Assembly: GCA_031281945.1 (NCBI GenBank)
Contig: JAITER010000060.1
Location: forward strand, 1 to 34,280
Length of the DNA stretch: 34,280 bases
Direction of reading: 5' to 3'
Source: Spirochaetaceae bacterium
GTDB taxonomy: Bacteria; Spirochaetota; Spirochaetia; Treponematales; Breznakiellaceae
Below are positions 7,965-16,369 of the stretch, in pieces (positions within the stretch are counted from its first letter, which is position 1; every line of letters begins with the position of its first letter). The notes under the pieces are model-generated. The model ran no database searches, was not told where the DNA came from, and saw only the letters and a program-made list of their open reading frames with translations. The translations under genes and the position numbers were made by a program.

Positions 7965-10865
7965 TTACCGCTCTTGCGGGTTCATGATTACGCTCACCCC
8001 TTCGCAGGCGAGAAGGCTTTTTAAAACTTCCAGCGCCTCTTCAATTTCTATATTTGAGTATATTTTATCTCTTGTATAAAAAGTTGATATATCCAAATTA
8101 AATATAAGGCTAAAATTACCTACGCCCCTTGATACATAGGCGTTGCTCTGCAAAGATTTTTCAAGCCCGCGTATCAAAGCAAGCCGCGCTTTCTCCCAAT
8201 CCGCTGTTTCCGCGCCGCCGGAGGCTGCGTTTTTAAGGGCTTCTTCAACAGCCGATTTTAATTCTTCCGTCCTTTCCGGCGCGCAGGCGAAAAACACTTC
8301 CAGCGACAGCTCGCCTGAGCCTTCTTCTCCATCTTTATAATACGATATGGGTGTAAGCCCGCAGTTTACGGAAATTGAGTACACGCCGCCCAATTTCTCG
8401 CGTATCGCGCTTGTAAGTATAATATCAAGGCAACCGCCCAACATATTGGCGGCGAGCGCGGTTTTTAGATCGAACTGGCGTGAAACTGAGCGGCTTAAAA
8501 AAACGAGGCTTTTTTCTTCCTTGCCTTTTGATAAAGAATGAGTTTCTCCGGAGGGCCGCTGTATGTTTAATTTTGGGTAATCGTTCATTGGAACGACGGA
8601 TTCTTCGCGTTCTGGAATTGAAGCTATATATTGTTTTATAAATTCTTTTATCTTGTCATAGTCTATATTTCCGGTGAATACAAAAACCCAGTCTTTGGGA
8701 TTCATCGCTTCTTTAACAAAATTCCGCGCGGCTTCTATATCCAAAAGCGAAAGATCGGAAATTTCAAGCGGCCTTAAATGCGCGTTGTTTCCGTACATGA
8801 TTTTGGCTATTTCATTTCCAAAAAACGTTTCCGGGTCTTCGTTCTGGGACTTTAAATTAACCGTCCACGCATCCTTAACCATGACTACGGCGTCTTCGTC
8901 CAATCTAAAAGATGTAAAATATAAATATATAAGCTGAAATAATGTTTCCAAATTTAAATTGTTTGAATCGCCTGAAATAGAGCGCATGAAAGCCGAAACG
9001 TTCCAGGAAATAGAAACTTGCTTGCCCGTGAGTTTTTTTACAAGCCGCGAAAGGCTCCATTTTCCAAGCCCGCTTGAGCTTACAATCTCGGCGGCCAGGC
9101 GCGCGGAAACAGAGTCTTCTTCTTTTACCGAACCGCTTCCTCCTTTCGCTATGGCGTATAGCGTTATATCATCGTCTTTATTGTCCGTTTTTTGAAGGAT
9201 CACGCGGGCTCCGTTGCTTAAATCAAGTGTTTGCGAGGCGTATATTTTTTTTTCAACTCCGCCTTCTCCTTTTAAAATTAATCCTTCATGTTCGGTTTCC
9301 AAAACGATTTCGCCTTTTTCTATAACGCCTGCGTCCAAAAGATCTTCGCTTACATCATATTCTTGCGGCTGGTTGACTTCTAAAAGTCCGGGATTTTTCG
9401 CGATAAACTCAATTTCTTCTTGAGCGGGGAGGTTTTCTTCGCCCAGCGGCGCGGAAATAAAAATCAAAACGTCGTTGTATTTAAAATAAGACGCAGCTCT
9501 TTTATTTATATCTTTTTGTGATATGTCAGGAAGCAATTTGTTTACGGCTTTATACTCCCATTCAATTCCAGGGGCTTCTATATCATATAAAAAATGTTGC
9601 GTGAATTCGTTTACATAAGCGGAAGAAGACATTTTTGAACGTTCCGCGTAAAACCGCTCAAAATCGCTTAACATGGCGGTTTTGGCGGTTTCTATTTCGC
9701 TTTCCGTAAATCCATAGCGTATAATCGCTTCTTTTTCCGCAAGCAGCGCTTTCACCGCGTCCGTCAGGCGCCCGTCTTTCGCCTGGGCGCTAAAAGCGAA
9801 AAAACTCGCCGCGCTTACGGGGCGGGTGAGCGAGGCTCCCGCGTAGGTGAAAGAGGCGGAAGGGTTTATGGAAATATTTGAAAGCCGCCTGTTTATAATC
9901 GAAGACGCCATATTGTCAATGATATGCGTCCTGTAATTTTTAACCGTATTTTTTTGATTTCGCCATTTTTGTTTATACAGGATGCGCGCCTGGGCGGAGG
10001 CGGCTTCTTCGTCTTTCCAGATGTGTACGGCGGTTTTATTCTTTTTTGGCGGCGGAAGCGGCGCGGGTTTTATTTTTGGCGGTTTCGCCGGTTTGGGGGC
10101 CTTAAAAACGTCTTTAATTGTATTTAGCAGGATTTCCCCGTCAAAATCCCCCACGGCTATCACCGCCATAGAGGAGGGCGCGTACCATTTTTTGTAAAAA
10201 GATTTTAAAAGGGAAGGGGGGGCGTTCTGAACCACCTCCATCTTTCCTATGGGAAGGCGGTTTGCGTATGGGGAGCCTTCAAACAAAATTGGAAAATAAA
10301 CTTCCTGAAGCCGCGCGCCTGAGCCGGAACGCATACGTTTTTCTTCCAGAATTACGGAGCGTTCTTCCTCCACGTCTTTTTCGTTGAATAAAACGGCGCG
10401 CGTCCAGTCGTCGAATATCTCCAAAGCTTTTAGCGGGACGGTTTTTTTGCCGTCCGAGTTTATTTCGCAGGGGACTTCCAGCATATAAACGGTTTCGTTA
10501 AAAGAGGTGTAGGCGTTAAGATCGGCTCCAAAGCGCATTCCCAAGGAGCGCATATAATCCACAAGGGCGCTTTCCGGGAAGCGCTCCGTTCCGTTAAAAG
10601 CCATGTGTTCGACAAAATGAGCCAGCCCCTGTTCTTCTTCGGTTTCCATGGCGCTTCCGGCCTTTACGACAAGGCGCAAAAAAGCCCGGCCTTCCGGCAT
10701 CTTATTTTCCAGCAAATAATATGTTAACCCGTTATCCAAAACGCCGTGCAGGGCGGAAGGCGCAAGCGGTATTTTTTGATTTAAATTCGCGCCGTCAAAA
10801 TCATTTTGACCAAAGGTTAAAGAACAGGCGAAAAAGCTCCAAAAAAGCGTAAAAAAAATTTTCAT
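7965..10865 (-). CDS. M16-family zinc metalloprotease (insulinase/pitrilysin)
   Basis: A two-repeat M16 peptidase of about 966 residues from the preferred start. The N-terminal unit has the inverted zinc motif HFVEH (about 83-87 in this form) in GLAHFVEHMAFNG, with the distal glutamate in EEERSVILEE. The C-terminal unit lacks the motif, as expected for the inactive half. The preferred ATG gives a signal peptide (KIFFTLFWSFFACSLTFG), so the enzyme is exported. The cysteine in FFAC could be a relaxed spirochaetal lipobox, making it a periplasmic lipoprotein. A longer frame from TTG 10904 is less likely. There is no Shine-Dalgarno, but TATAAT lies eight bases before the ATG, suggesting a leaderless message. 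PqqL-like peptide degradation is the probable role. It follows truA by 51 bases. Confidence 0.9.
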   Translation of the reverse strand: MKIFFTLFWSFFACSLTFGQNDFDGANLNQKIPLAPSALHGVLDNGLTYYLLENKMPEGRAFLRLVVKAGSAMETEEEQGLAHFVEHMAFNGTERFPESALVDYMRSLGMRFGADLNAYTSFNETVYMLEVPCEINSDGKKTVPLKALEIFDDWTRAVLFNEKDVEEERSVILEEKRMRSGSGARLQEVYFPILFEGSPYANRLPIGKMEVVQNAPPSLLKSFYKKWYAPSSMAVIAVGDFDGEILLNTIKDVFKAPKPAKPPKIKPAPLPPPKKNKTAVHIWKDEEAASAQARILYKQKWRNQKNTVKNYRTHIIDNMASSIINRRLSNISINPSASFTYAGASLTRPVSAASFFAFSAQAKDGRLTDAVKALLAEKEAIIRYGFTESEIETAKTAMLSDFERFYAERSKMSSSAYVNEFTQHFLYDIEAPGIEWEYKAVNKLLPDISQKDINKRAASYFKYNDVLIFISAPLGEENLPAQEEIEFIAKNPGLLEVNQPQEYDVSEDLLDAGVIEKGEIVLETEHEGLILKGEGGVEKKIYASQTLDLSNGARVILQKTDNKDDDITLYAIAKGGSGSVKEEDSVSARLAAEIVSSSGLGKWSLSRLVKKLTGKQVSISWNVSAFMRSISGDSNNLNLETLFQLIYLYFTSFRLDEDAVVMVKDAWTVNLKSQNEDPETFFGNEIAKIMYGNNAHLRPLEISDLSLLDIEAARNFVKEAMNPKDWVFVFTGNIDYDKIKEFIKQYIASIPEREESVVPMNDYPKLNIQRPSGETHSLSKGKEEKSLVFLSRSVSRQFDLKTALAANMLGGCLDIILTSAIREKLGGVYSISVNCGLTPISYYKDGEEGSGELSLEVFFACAPERTEELKSAVEEALKNAASGGAETADWEKARLALIRGLEKSLQSNAYVSRGVGNFSLIFNLDISTFYTRDKIYSNIEIEEALEVLKSLLACEGVSVIMNPQER

Positions 10866-10872
10866 ATATTTT

Positions 10873-10878
10873 ATTATA
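10873..10878 (-). promoter_or_regulatory. -10 box of the M16 protease gene
   Basis: A perfect TATAAT on the minus strand, placed so that transcription would begin within a base or two of ATG 10865. No ribosome binding site exists in the T/A-rich bases between. The -35 is poor. Confidence 0.5.
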
Positions 10879-10916
10879 TAAAAAAAAATCAAAACCTTAA
10901 ACAAGCGCGTTTAAAA

Positions 10917-11714
10917 TTAATATTCCACATTCCAGAAAAAAAGGCCGTTAGGCGGGGCTGTGGGGCCGGCTTTTGAATGATCGCCGCGCGCTAAAATTTT
11001 TTGGAATTCAAGCGGCGGGGTTTGTTTTTCTTCATAAAACAAAAAAGTTCCAAGCATGGAACGCACCATTTTCCAAAAAAAAGCGTTGGCGGCTACTTCA
11101 AAAACAAGACGGCCTTTTTCCATAAAAAAATAACATTGCCTTATAAACCGGCGTTTTGAACCGGAGCCTTTTTTGAATGCGCCGTCTTTGGCCGAGGCGA
11201 AAAGCGAGCAGTCGCATTCGCCGCGTAAAAAGCGGCAATATTCATTTAAAAGCCTTATATCCGGCGTTCTATCGCGTAAATTTAGCGCGAAACGGGCGTC
11301 GTGCGGCGAGGCGTCTTTGCCGCAGATTAAAAAATAACGGTAAAAGCGCATTTTAGCGTCAAAGCGGGCGTGGAACGAAGCTGGAACCTCGGCGGAATCC
11401 GTAATCCTGACGTCAGGCGGCAAAATGGAGTTAAGCGCCGGAATAAAAGAGGCGTCTTTTATGCTTTTTATGTCTGTAAAAAAATTCGCCGTTTGGCCGC
11501 GCGCGTGGACGCCTGAATCCGTCCTGCCGGCTCCGGATGCGGGGGTGTATTTTTTATGCAGGCGGGAAAGAGCTTCTTCCAGAACTTCTTGCACCGTATT
11601 TTTTTTGGCGGACGGGTTAAACGGCCCTTTCGCCCCCATGTTTGCGGAGCTTTGCCTCTGCCACCCGCAAAAATCCGTGCCGTCGTAAGCTATTTTTAGT
11701 TTAATGTTTCTCAT
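10917..11714 (-). CDS. truA: tRNA pseudouridine synthase A
   Basis: A 265-residue TruA. It makes pseudouridine at positions 38-40 of the tRNA anticodon stem-loop. The catalytic aspartate is Asp66 in GAGRTDSGVHARGQ. Other family signatures are KIAYDGTDFCGWQRQ near the N-terminus, FHARFDAKMRFYRY and the late NAFFWKMVRSMLGT. About a dozen extra residues (22-38) sit between the GWQRQ motif and the NTVQEVLE helix. It is on the same strand as mtaB, another tRNA-modification gene, with the outer-membrane gene between them. No Shine-Dalgarno is evident. Confidence 0.96.
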   Translation of the reverse strand: MRNIKLKIAYDGTDFCGWQRQSSANMGAKGPFNPSAKKNTVQEVLEEALSRLHKKYTPASGAGRTDSGVHARGQTANFFTDIKSIKDASFIPALNSILPPDVRITDSAEVPASFHARFDAKMRFYRYFLICGKDASPHDARFALNLRDRTPDIRLLNEYCRFLRGECDCSLFASAKDGAFKKGSGSKRRFIRQCYFFMEKGRLVFEVAANAFFWKMVRSMLGTFLFYEEKQTPPLEFQKILARGDHSKAGPTAPPNGLFFWNVEY

Positions 11715-11742
11715 TCATGTTACTGTACAAAATTTAATAAAG

Positions 11743-11832
11743 GGTATTAATACCGCATGGTTAGACCCGCGCCGCCCGCTTGCCCCGCAACCTTTTGCGC
11801 CGGCGCGTGAAGCGGGGCGTTTGAGCGGGCGG
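11743..11832 (-). other. Large GC-rich stem-loop before truA
   Basis: Directly after the outer-membrane gene stop, a long imperfect stem can form: CCGCCCGCT (11772-11780) with AGCGGGCGG (11824-11832), and inside it CCCCGC (11783-11788) with GCGGGG (11812-11817). No T run follows on the minus strand. A separate 12-bp palindrome GGTATTAATACC is at 11743-11754, nearer truA. The stem may stabilise the upstream mRNA or limit read-through. Confidence 0.5.
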
Positions 11833-11833
11833 T

Positions 11834-12994
11834 TTAATAACTGTAAAGAATGGATACATTCGCGGCCCAGGTGGAGTAGTCGCCGGGGTTTTCGCCCAGT
11901 TCTTTCTGGTAAATCGCGGCGTCAAACTTAAAAACGGTAAAATCCACCCCTAAGCCCGCGCCAGGCAGCAACTCTTTGAATCCGGCCCTAAAATACAGCA
12001 CCTCTAAAAGGCGAATTTCGGCGCCCAGCGCTATTTCCAGGTATTTATCGCGCTGCTTTACGTTAAAAGCGGGGATTAGTTGGTTGACGTCCGCCATAAT
12101 CACCAATTTAATGATATGAGCAATTGATTTCGGCGTAATTTCCCATGATATTCCGACGGAAAGGCGGCGCGGAAGCGTCATAAAGGCGCCGGCAAGCATC
12201 TGCTGTTTGTAATATTTTTCTATTTTCGCGTACTCGGCCACATAAGCCGGGCTGTACGGGTCGTGAAAAACAATTCCCGCGTAAAGAGAGCCGCCGAGCG
12301 TAAAACGCAAACCTATATCAACTCCCACGCCAAGCTGGCTTTCAAAAGTGTCGTTGCTTATGCTTTCAAAAATATACTTTATTTCGTGTAAAAACATTTT
12401 AGGCAAATATGAGGCGCGGTAGAACGCTTTGAATGTAATACCGGCGTCCGCCGTAAATAAGCCGGAATCAACGAAACGAACCGCGTAAGAGTAAAGAGCG
12501 AATAATTCTTCACGCAGCGCCACCTGCATTTTCCAGACTATGTTAGGCTGCCATATTACGTGAAGCCGCGTCACGTTGAAAAAACCGAAGCCCCAGTTTT
12601 CGCCTATGTAAGAAATAGCAAAAGGCCCGCCTAAATCCATGCCTATTTCTATGCCTTCCGAAACTACATTTTGCAACGCGTTAGCCTGGCCGCCGGTTAA
12701 AAGATTAAGCATATCAAATTCTATCAACTCAAAAGACGCCGCCGCCGCGCTAAATTGGGTTTCTATACCAGGCAGTAGAGCCGGATTCGAAAAAAAGAAA
12801 TTAAGGTCGTCGGCGTAGGCCGCATGATAGCCTCCGAAACCGGCGGACCTGGCGGAAGGGAATTCAATTGAGCTTATGCTTTCCGGCAGTTCCTGGGCGC
12901 TTAATCTTGCGCATAAAAGAAAGCAAAGAAAACACGGGAAAAAACGAATGTTTGAAAACGCTGACAATCCGGTTTTGATTTCCGCGCGCTTCAT
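11834..12994 (-). CDS. Probable outer-membrane beta-barrel protein
   Basis: About 386 residues from the preferred ATG. A signal peptide (FFPCFLCFLLCARLSA, cleavage before QE) is followed by alternating hydrophobic and glycine/aromatic strands. The segment GFGGYHAAYADDLNFFFSNP resembles the 'A-x-A-D-D ... N-P-A' start of FadL/PorV-like and treponemal UPF0164 proteins, and the chain ends in aromatic residues (NVSILYSY), as barrels do. Its likely place is the outer membrane; its ligand is unknown. A start at 13039 would overlap mtaB by 31 bases and put a long basic stretch before the signal peptide, so 12994 is preferred. Neither start has a strong Shine-Dalgarno. Confidence 0.65.
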   Translation of the reverse strand: MKRAEIKTGLSAFSNIRFFPCFLCFLLCARLSAQELPESISSIEFPSARSAGFGGYHAAYADDLNFFFSNPALLPGIETQFSAAAASFELIEFDMLNLLTGGQANALQNVVSEGIEIGMDLGGPFAISYIGENWGFGFFNVTRLHVIWQPNIVWKMQVALREELFALYSYAVRFVDSGLFTADAGITFKAFYRASYLPKMFLHEIKYIFESISNDTFESQLGVGVDIGLRFTLGGSLYAGIVFHDPYSPAYVAEYAKIEKYYKQQMLAGAFMTLPRRLSVGISWEITPKSIAHIIKLVIMADVNQLIPAFNVKQRDKYLEIALGAEIRLLEVLYFRAGFKELLPGAGLGVDFTVFKFDAAIYQKELGENPGDYSTWAANVSILYSY

Positions 12995-13008
12995 TTTTTG
13001 TAAAAACG

Positions 13009-14412
13009 TCAAGCAAGCCGCCCTTTCGCGCTCCCGCATTCGCCGTCCATGTCAGTAATCACGCAAACGAGAGCGCTTCCGCCTTGCGGCTGGGTAAAAT
13101 CTTTTGAAAGAATTTTTACCTTTATGTAGTTTTCGGTTAAAACTGTAAAAAAATCTTTTTCTTTAGCGGGGCCGCAAGCCCCCTCCGTTTCCGTAACCAC
13201 GGCGGGAAGCGGTTTTCCCGTCCAGCGTTTTATGTAAGAGCGTAAAGATTCAAAGGCCGCTAATGTTAAAATCCGGGCGCGGCGCGCGGCTTCCTTCTCC
13301 GTAACGTCTCTTTTAAAAGAAAACGCCTTTGTTCCAGGCCTGGGCGAATACGGGAAGGCGTGAATCCACGTAAAACCGGCTTCGCGGCAAAGATCCAGCG
13401 TGTCGTTAAAATCTTCTTCCGTTTCGCCTGGAAACCCCGTTATGACGTCGCAAGCTATAAACGGGTCGTTTTTAACCGCTCTAAGTTTTCGCGCCGCGTC
13501 AAACACGGCTTGCGGCGTGTAATTCCTTCCCATATCTTTAAGCACGGAAGCGGAGCCTGATTGCGCGGAAAGATGAAAATGCGGCCTTACGCGCTCGTTT
13601 TTTAAAACCTGGTAAAAATTTTCAGTTAAAGCGGAAGGGTCAAGCGAAGGCAGGCGCACAGCTATTTTATCTGTTTGTTTAAGCAAAAGCGCCAAAAGCG
13701 CCGCTAAATCCACCGTTTCGCCGTCTTCCGTAAAACTGTAAAGGCCAGCGTTTACGCCTGTAAGAACGGCTTCGGCCATTCCGCTGTCTTCGTAAAAACG
13801 CAAAAGAGCGGACGTTTCTTTAGGATTTGCGCTTTGGCTTTTTCCACGGGCTAAAGTTATACAGCAATATGAACATTCATTATCGCAACCGTCCTGTATT
13901 TTAATAAAAGGCCTGCTTCTAAAAAAAAACTTTTCAAGGCCTTCTTCGTTTTCAAAAACGCCAGTCTTAAAAAAGCCGGGAACGGCGAGGGCGGCTTTCA
14001 CCGCGCCGTAAAGAACGCCTTCATCAACAGAAGCCGCGCCGGCGTTGTAACAATGTTTTATATATAACGGGATTTTTTGCAGGCTGTTTTTTAACGAGCC
14101 TGGAACCACGACAACCTTAGACCCGTTTTTTTTGGCGGCCTCGCTCAAATTTTCAGCTTCAAGCTCCGCGTAACACCCTGTTACGATTACAGCCGCGGCG
14201 GTTTTTTCGGCGGCGTGTATTATGCGCCGCGCTTTTTGGCCCGCTTTAGAGGTTACGGAGCACGTGTTTATGACGGCGAGAGACCCTTTAATGTTATTAA
14301 AAGGTTCGTTAAAAAAGACTGAAAATCCATGTTTGACGAAGGAGGAAGCCAGAGTTTCGCTTTCGTATTGATTTAATTTGCAACCCAAGGTGTAAAAAAA
14401 GACGGACGGCAC
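13009..14412 (-). CDS. mtaB: tRNA t6A37 methylthiotransferase MtaB
   Basis: A 467-residue radical-SAM methylthiotransferase. The UPF0004 domain holds three cluster cysteines: Cys11 (TLGCKLNQYES), Cys51 (NTCSVTSKAGQKARR) and Cys80 (VTGCYAE). The radical-SAM cluster is Cys176, Cys180 and Cys183 in GCDNECSYC. The TLGCKxNQYES start favours MtaB, which makes ms2t6A in tRNAs reading ANN codons, over MiaB or RimO. A C-terminal TRAM-like region follows. GTG is the start, seven bases after the stop of the upstream TPR gene, so the genes are co-transcribed. RimO is excluded by motif; MiaB is the main alternative. Confidence 0.9.
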   Translation of the reverse strand: MPSVFFYTLGCKLNQYESETLASSFVKHGFSVFFNEPFNNIKGSLAVINTCSVTSKAGQKARRIIHAAEKTAAAVIVTGCYAELEAENLSEAAKKNGSKVVVVPGSLKNSLQKIPLYIKHCYNAGAASVDEGVLYGAVKAALAVPGFFKTGVFENEEGLEKFFFRSRPFIKIQDGCDNECSYCCITLARGKSQSANPKETSALLRFYEDSGMAEAVLTGVNAGLYSFTEDGETVDLAALLALLLKQTDKIAVRLPSLDPSALTENFYQVLKNERVRPHFHLSAQSGSASVLKDMGRNYTPQAVFDAARKLRAVKNDPFIACDVITGFPGETEEDFNDTLDLCREAGFTWIHAFPYSPRPGTKAFSFKRDVTEKEAARRARILTLAAFESLRSYIKRWTGKPLPAVVTETEGACGPAKEKDFFTVLTENYIKVKILSKDFTQPQGGSALVCVITDMDGECGSAKGRLA

Positions 14413-14418
14413 AATAAT

Positions 14419-15066
14419 TTAACGCGGCCCCAGCGCTTCCCGCGATCTTTCAAGCCCCCTGCGGGCGTCCGCCAGGTCGTTGTTTAGGGCGAGGGCCTTT
14501 TCGTACGAACTTAGCGCCTCTCTAAAATCGCCGGAATTTTCCTGAGCGTAACCCAGGCGTGTAAGCCAAAGTTCATTTTTGGGTGAATAATGAACCGCGG
14601 TGGAAAGCGCTATGTCCGCGTAACGGAAACGCCCCAGCCTTATGTAGATTTCGCCTATGTAGTAGTACACATAATCCAACCGCTGGCCTTCTGGAGCCAT
14701 GTTTATATACTCTTGAAAATAACGCAGCGCGTCATGATTTCTGCCCTGAAAATAATTGATTTCTCCTATTATTTCGATAATGCGCACATCGTAACGGTTC
14801 AACGCGGCGGCGGCGTCCGAATAAGTTCTAGCCTCGTCGTAACGGCGCAGTTTAACAAGGCTCCAGAGCAGGACTACGTAAGATTCTATATTTGACGGAT
14901 TGTTTTGTATTTCACCGCGGCAGATGTCCGCCGCGCTGTTATAGTTTCCTTTTTGATATTCTAAAAGCGCGTCCGGCTGCCCCTGCGGGAAAACCGCGAA
15001 TGGGAAGAGAAGCATAAAAAAAAAGCGGAAAAAAAATCTAGGCTTCAATTCCTTACCATGACGCAA
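14419..15066 (-). CDS. Secreted TPR protein
   Basis: A protein of about 210 residues with an N-terminal hydrophobic signal (FFFRFFFMLLFPFAVF) and then tetratricopeptide helices to the end. Examples are the block beginning ALLEYQKGNYNSAADICR and the last repeat EALSSYEKALALNNDLADAR. It probably acts as a periplasmic scaffold. The start is unsettled: TTG 15066 lies inside the bactofilin gene, while TTG 15048, which overlaps the bactofilin stop as TTGA, gives a cleaner signal peptide beginning M-K-P-R. Either way it is tightly coupled to bactofilin upstream and mtaB downstream. The partner protein is not evident from sequence. Confidence 0.75.
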   Translation of the reverse strand: MRHGKELKPRFFFRFFFMLLFPFAVFPQGQPDALLEYQKGNYNSAADICRGEIQNNPSNIESYVVLLWSLVKLRRYDEARTYSDAAAALNRYDVRIIEIIGEINYFQGRNHDALRYFQEYINMAPEGQRLDYVYYYIGEIYIRLGRFRYADIALSTAVHYSPKNELWLTRLGYAQENSGDFREALSSYEKALALNNDLADARRGLERSREALGPR

Positions 15067-15398
15067 CGCCCGTTAAACAGGCAACCGGCGTGTAAATTGA
15101 TGTTTGGAGCGTTAATATCGCCTTCAAAAACGCCTGTAGCGCCTATTTCCAGCGACTGTCTGGCTATAACGTCGCCTTTTACATTACCTCGTATGATGAC
15201 CATATCCGCGGTGATGTTCGCTTCCACAGTCGCGTTTTCGTCTATCAGTAAAATTCCCCGCGCCGTTATCTCGCCTGAAAATCTGCCCCGCACCAAAAAA
15301 GATTTTTCAAACTTAACGGTTCCGGTAAAATCTATATCATCGGAAAATATAGTGTCAAAGTCTTCGTCTTCCAGAACGGTGTTTTGTAAGTCCGTCAT
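15045..15398 (-). CDS. Bactofilin
   Basis: A 117-residue bactofilin (DUF583/PF04519): a short acidic N-terminal tail, then a right-handed beta-helix core made of short hydrophobic turns such as SFLVRGRFSGEITARG and VIIRGNVKGDVIARQ, then a short tail. Bactofilins polymerise without nucleotides into membrane-associated filaments; in other bacteria they place cell-wall enzymes, stalks or cell curvature, and in spirochaetes they may help cell shape. It is the first gene of the run leading to the TPR protein, mtaB, the barrel candidate and truA. No Shine-Dalgarno is obvious before the ATG. Confidence 0.92.
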   Translation of the reverse strand: MTDLQNTVLEDEDFDTIFSDDIDFTGTVKFEKSFLVRGRFSGEITARGILLIDENATVEANITADMVIIRGNVKGDVIARQSLEIGATGVFEGDINAPNINLHAGCLFNGRCVMVRN

Positions 15399-15437
15399 TG
15401 TAGTTCAATTCTAAATAAAACAAGCCGTCTTTTTCAA

Positions 15438-15485
15438 GCTACGCTTCAGACTTTGCTTCAAGCTTTGCTTCGAGCTACGCTAAAG
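15438..15485. repeat. 12-bp tandem repeat, four units
   Basis: Four successive 12-base units: GCTACGCTTCAG, ACTTTGCTTCAA, GCTTTGCTTCGA and GCTACGCTAAAG. They are bracketed by TTTTCAAGC (15431-15439) and GCTTGAAAA (15502-15510), which can pair. The array lies upstream of bactofilin, beside the second copy of the dispersed repeat. Confidence 0.8.
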
Positions 15486-15504
15486 CAAAACTTGAAAATT
15501 CGCT

Positions 15505-15530
15505 TGAAAAGAAGGCGGTTCGCCGTCTTC
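15505..15530 (-). terminator. Probable terminator downstream of rlmE
   Basis: An 8-bp stem (GAAGACGG/CCGCCTTC on the minus strand, one G-T pair) closes a four-base loop at 15511-15530 and is followed by TTTTC on the minus strand. The orientation fits the end of the rlmE transcript, about 160 bases after its stop. Confidence 0.5.
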
Positions 15531-15551
15531 GCCAACGCAAATCAAGCGGGC

Positions 15552-15664
15552 TTAAATTGGGCTTGTTTCAACAACCCGGCTGCGCGTCTACCAACCCGAT
15601 GTTAGCTTTGCTTTAACCTCGCGGGACGCCCGCGCGTTTTGCTGTTTTTTAGCGTTTGTTGAAG
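15552..15664 (+). repeat. Dispersed repeat element, copy B
   Basis: The second copy of the element at 1296-1375, in the opposite orientation. It begins with TTAAATTGGGCTTGTTTCAA and continues CAACCCG, matching copy A at 26 of 27 positions. It ends near GCTGTTTTTTAGCGTTTGTT. Its ends form the inverted pair TTCAACAA (15567-15574) and TTGTTGAA (15656-15663). The middle differs in length and sequence from copy A. It lies in the 293-base gap between rlmE and bactofilin. Confidence 0.6.
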
Positions 15665-15691
15665 CGGGATTGCGGGTTTTAAGGCGGCCTT

Positions 15692-16354
15692 TCAGTTGGA
15701 TTTTAGGCGGCCAAGGCCTGTTATATATGTTTCCATCGAATTTGGGCGGCACGCCGCGGGTTTAAAAGTTTTCACCTGGTTAAAAATGGTTTTGGCTTCT
15801 TTTATAAAATCATGAGTTTCTTCGCCCTGGAATACTTTTACAACGAAATTCCCTCCCAAAATCAGGTTTTCTTTCGCGTATTTTAGCGCGGTTTTGGCCA
15901 GCTCCATTTGGCGGCTTGAATCCAAAAACCGGCTTCCCGAAGTGGCGGGCGCGGCGTCGCAGACTATCAGGGCGTACGGGCCGATCTCGCGTATTTTTTG
16001 AACGATTTCATCCGACAATAGGTCGCCCTGTAAAAAAGTAAAGCCGCATTTTTCACCCGCGGGAGCGGACGTTAAAAGGTTTGACGGCGGCGAAAGGTCG
16101 CAGGAAACTAGATGGGCGCCGTGTTTTAGGGGCGCTTTGGAAAGGTTTTTTAACAGATACAGGCTCCAGCTTCCAGGGGACGCGCCTAAATCAAGCGCTT
16201 TTAACGGCGAATTTTTAACCGCTTGGGCCGGAATGGAAGTTAAAATACGGAACTTTTTAATTAATTCTTCCAGTTTGTAAACGGATCTTGCCGGATAGCC
16301 TTCTTTTTTCGCCATTACAGACCAGGAATCGGCCTTTTTATAATCTGCGCTCAT
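15692..16354 (-). CDS. rlmE: 23S rRNA 2'-O-methyltransferase RlmE (FtsJ/RrmJ)
   Basis: A 220-residue SAM-dependent methyltransferase that modifies U2552 (E. coli numbering) in the A-loop of 23S rRNA late in 50S assembly. The catalytic Lys-Asp-Lys-Glu set is visible: Lys27 (ARSVYKLEE), Asp133 (VCDAAPATSG), Lys173 (FVVKVFQGE) and Glu208 (NSMETY). The SAM-binding loop is LDLGASPGSWS at 55-65. Length is normal. It lies 15 bases after the secreted hypothetical gene and is the last gene of the SUMF1-smpB run. Confidence 0.95.
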   Translation of the reverse strand: MSADYKKADSWSVMAKKEGYPARSVYKLEELIKKFRILTSIPAQAVKNSPLKALDLGASPGSWSLYLLKNLSKAPLKHGAHLVSCDLSPPSNLLTSAPAGEKCGFTFLQGDLLSDEIVQKIREIGPYALIVCDAAPATSGSRFLDSSRQMELAKTALKYAKENLILGGNFVVKVFQGEETHDFIKEAKTIFNQVKTFKPAACRPNSMETYITGLGRLKSN

Positions 16355-16369
16355 TTCATTAAAAACGGC

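Noticed and set aside
10021-10197. Plus-strand frames opposite the M16 protease gene
   Set aside because: Shadows of a well-supported gene; the motifs and codon pattern belong to the minus strand.
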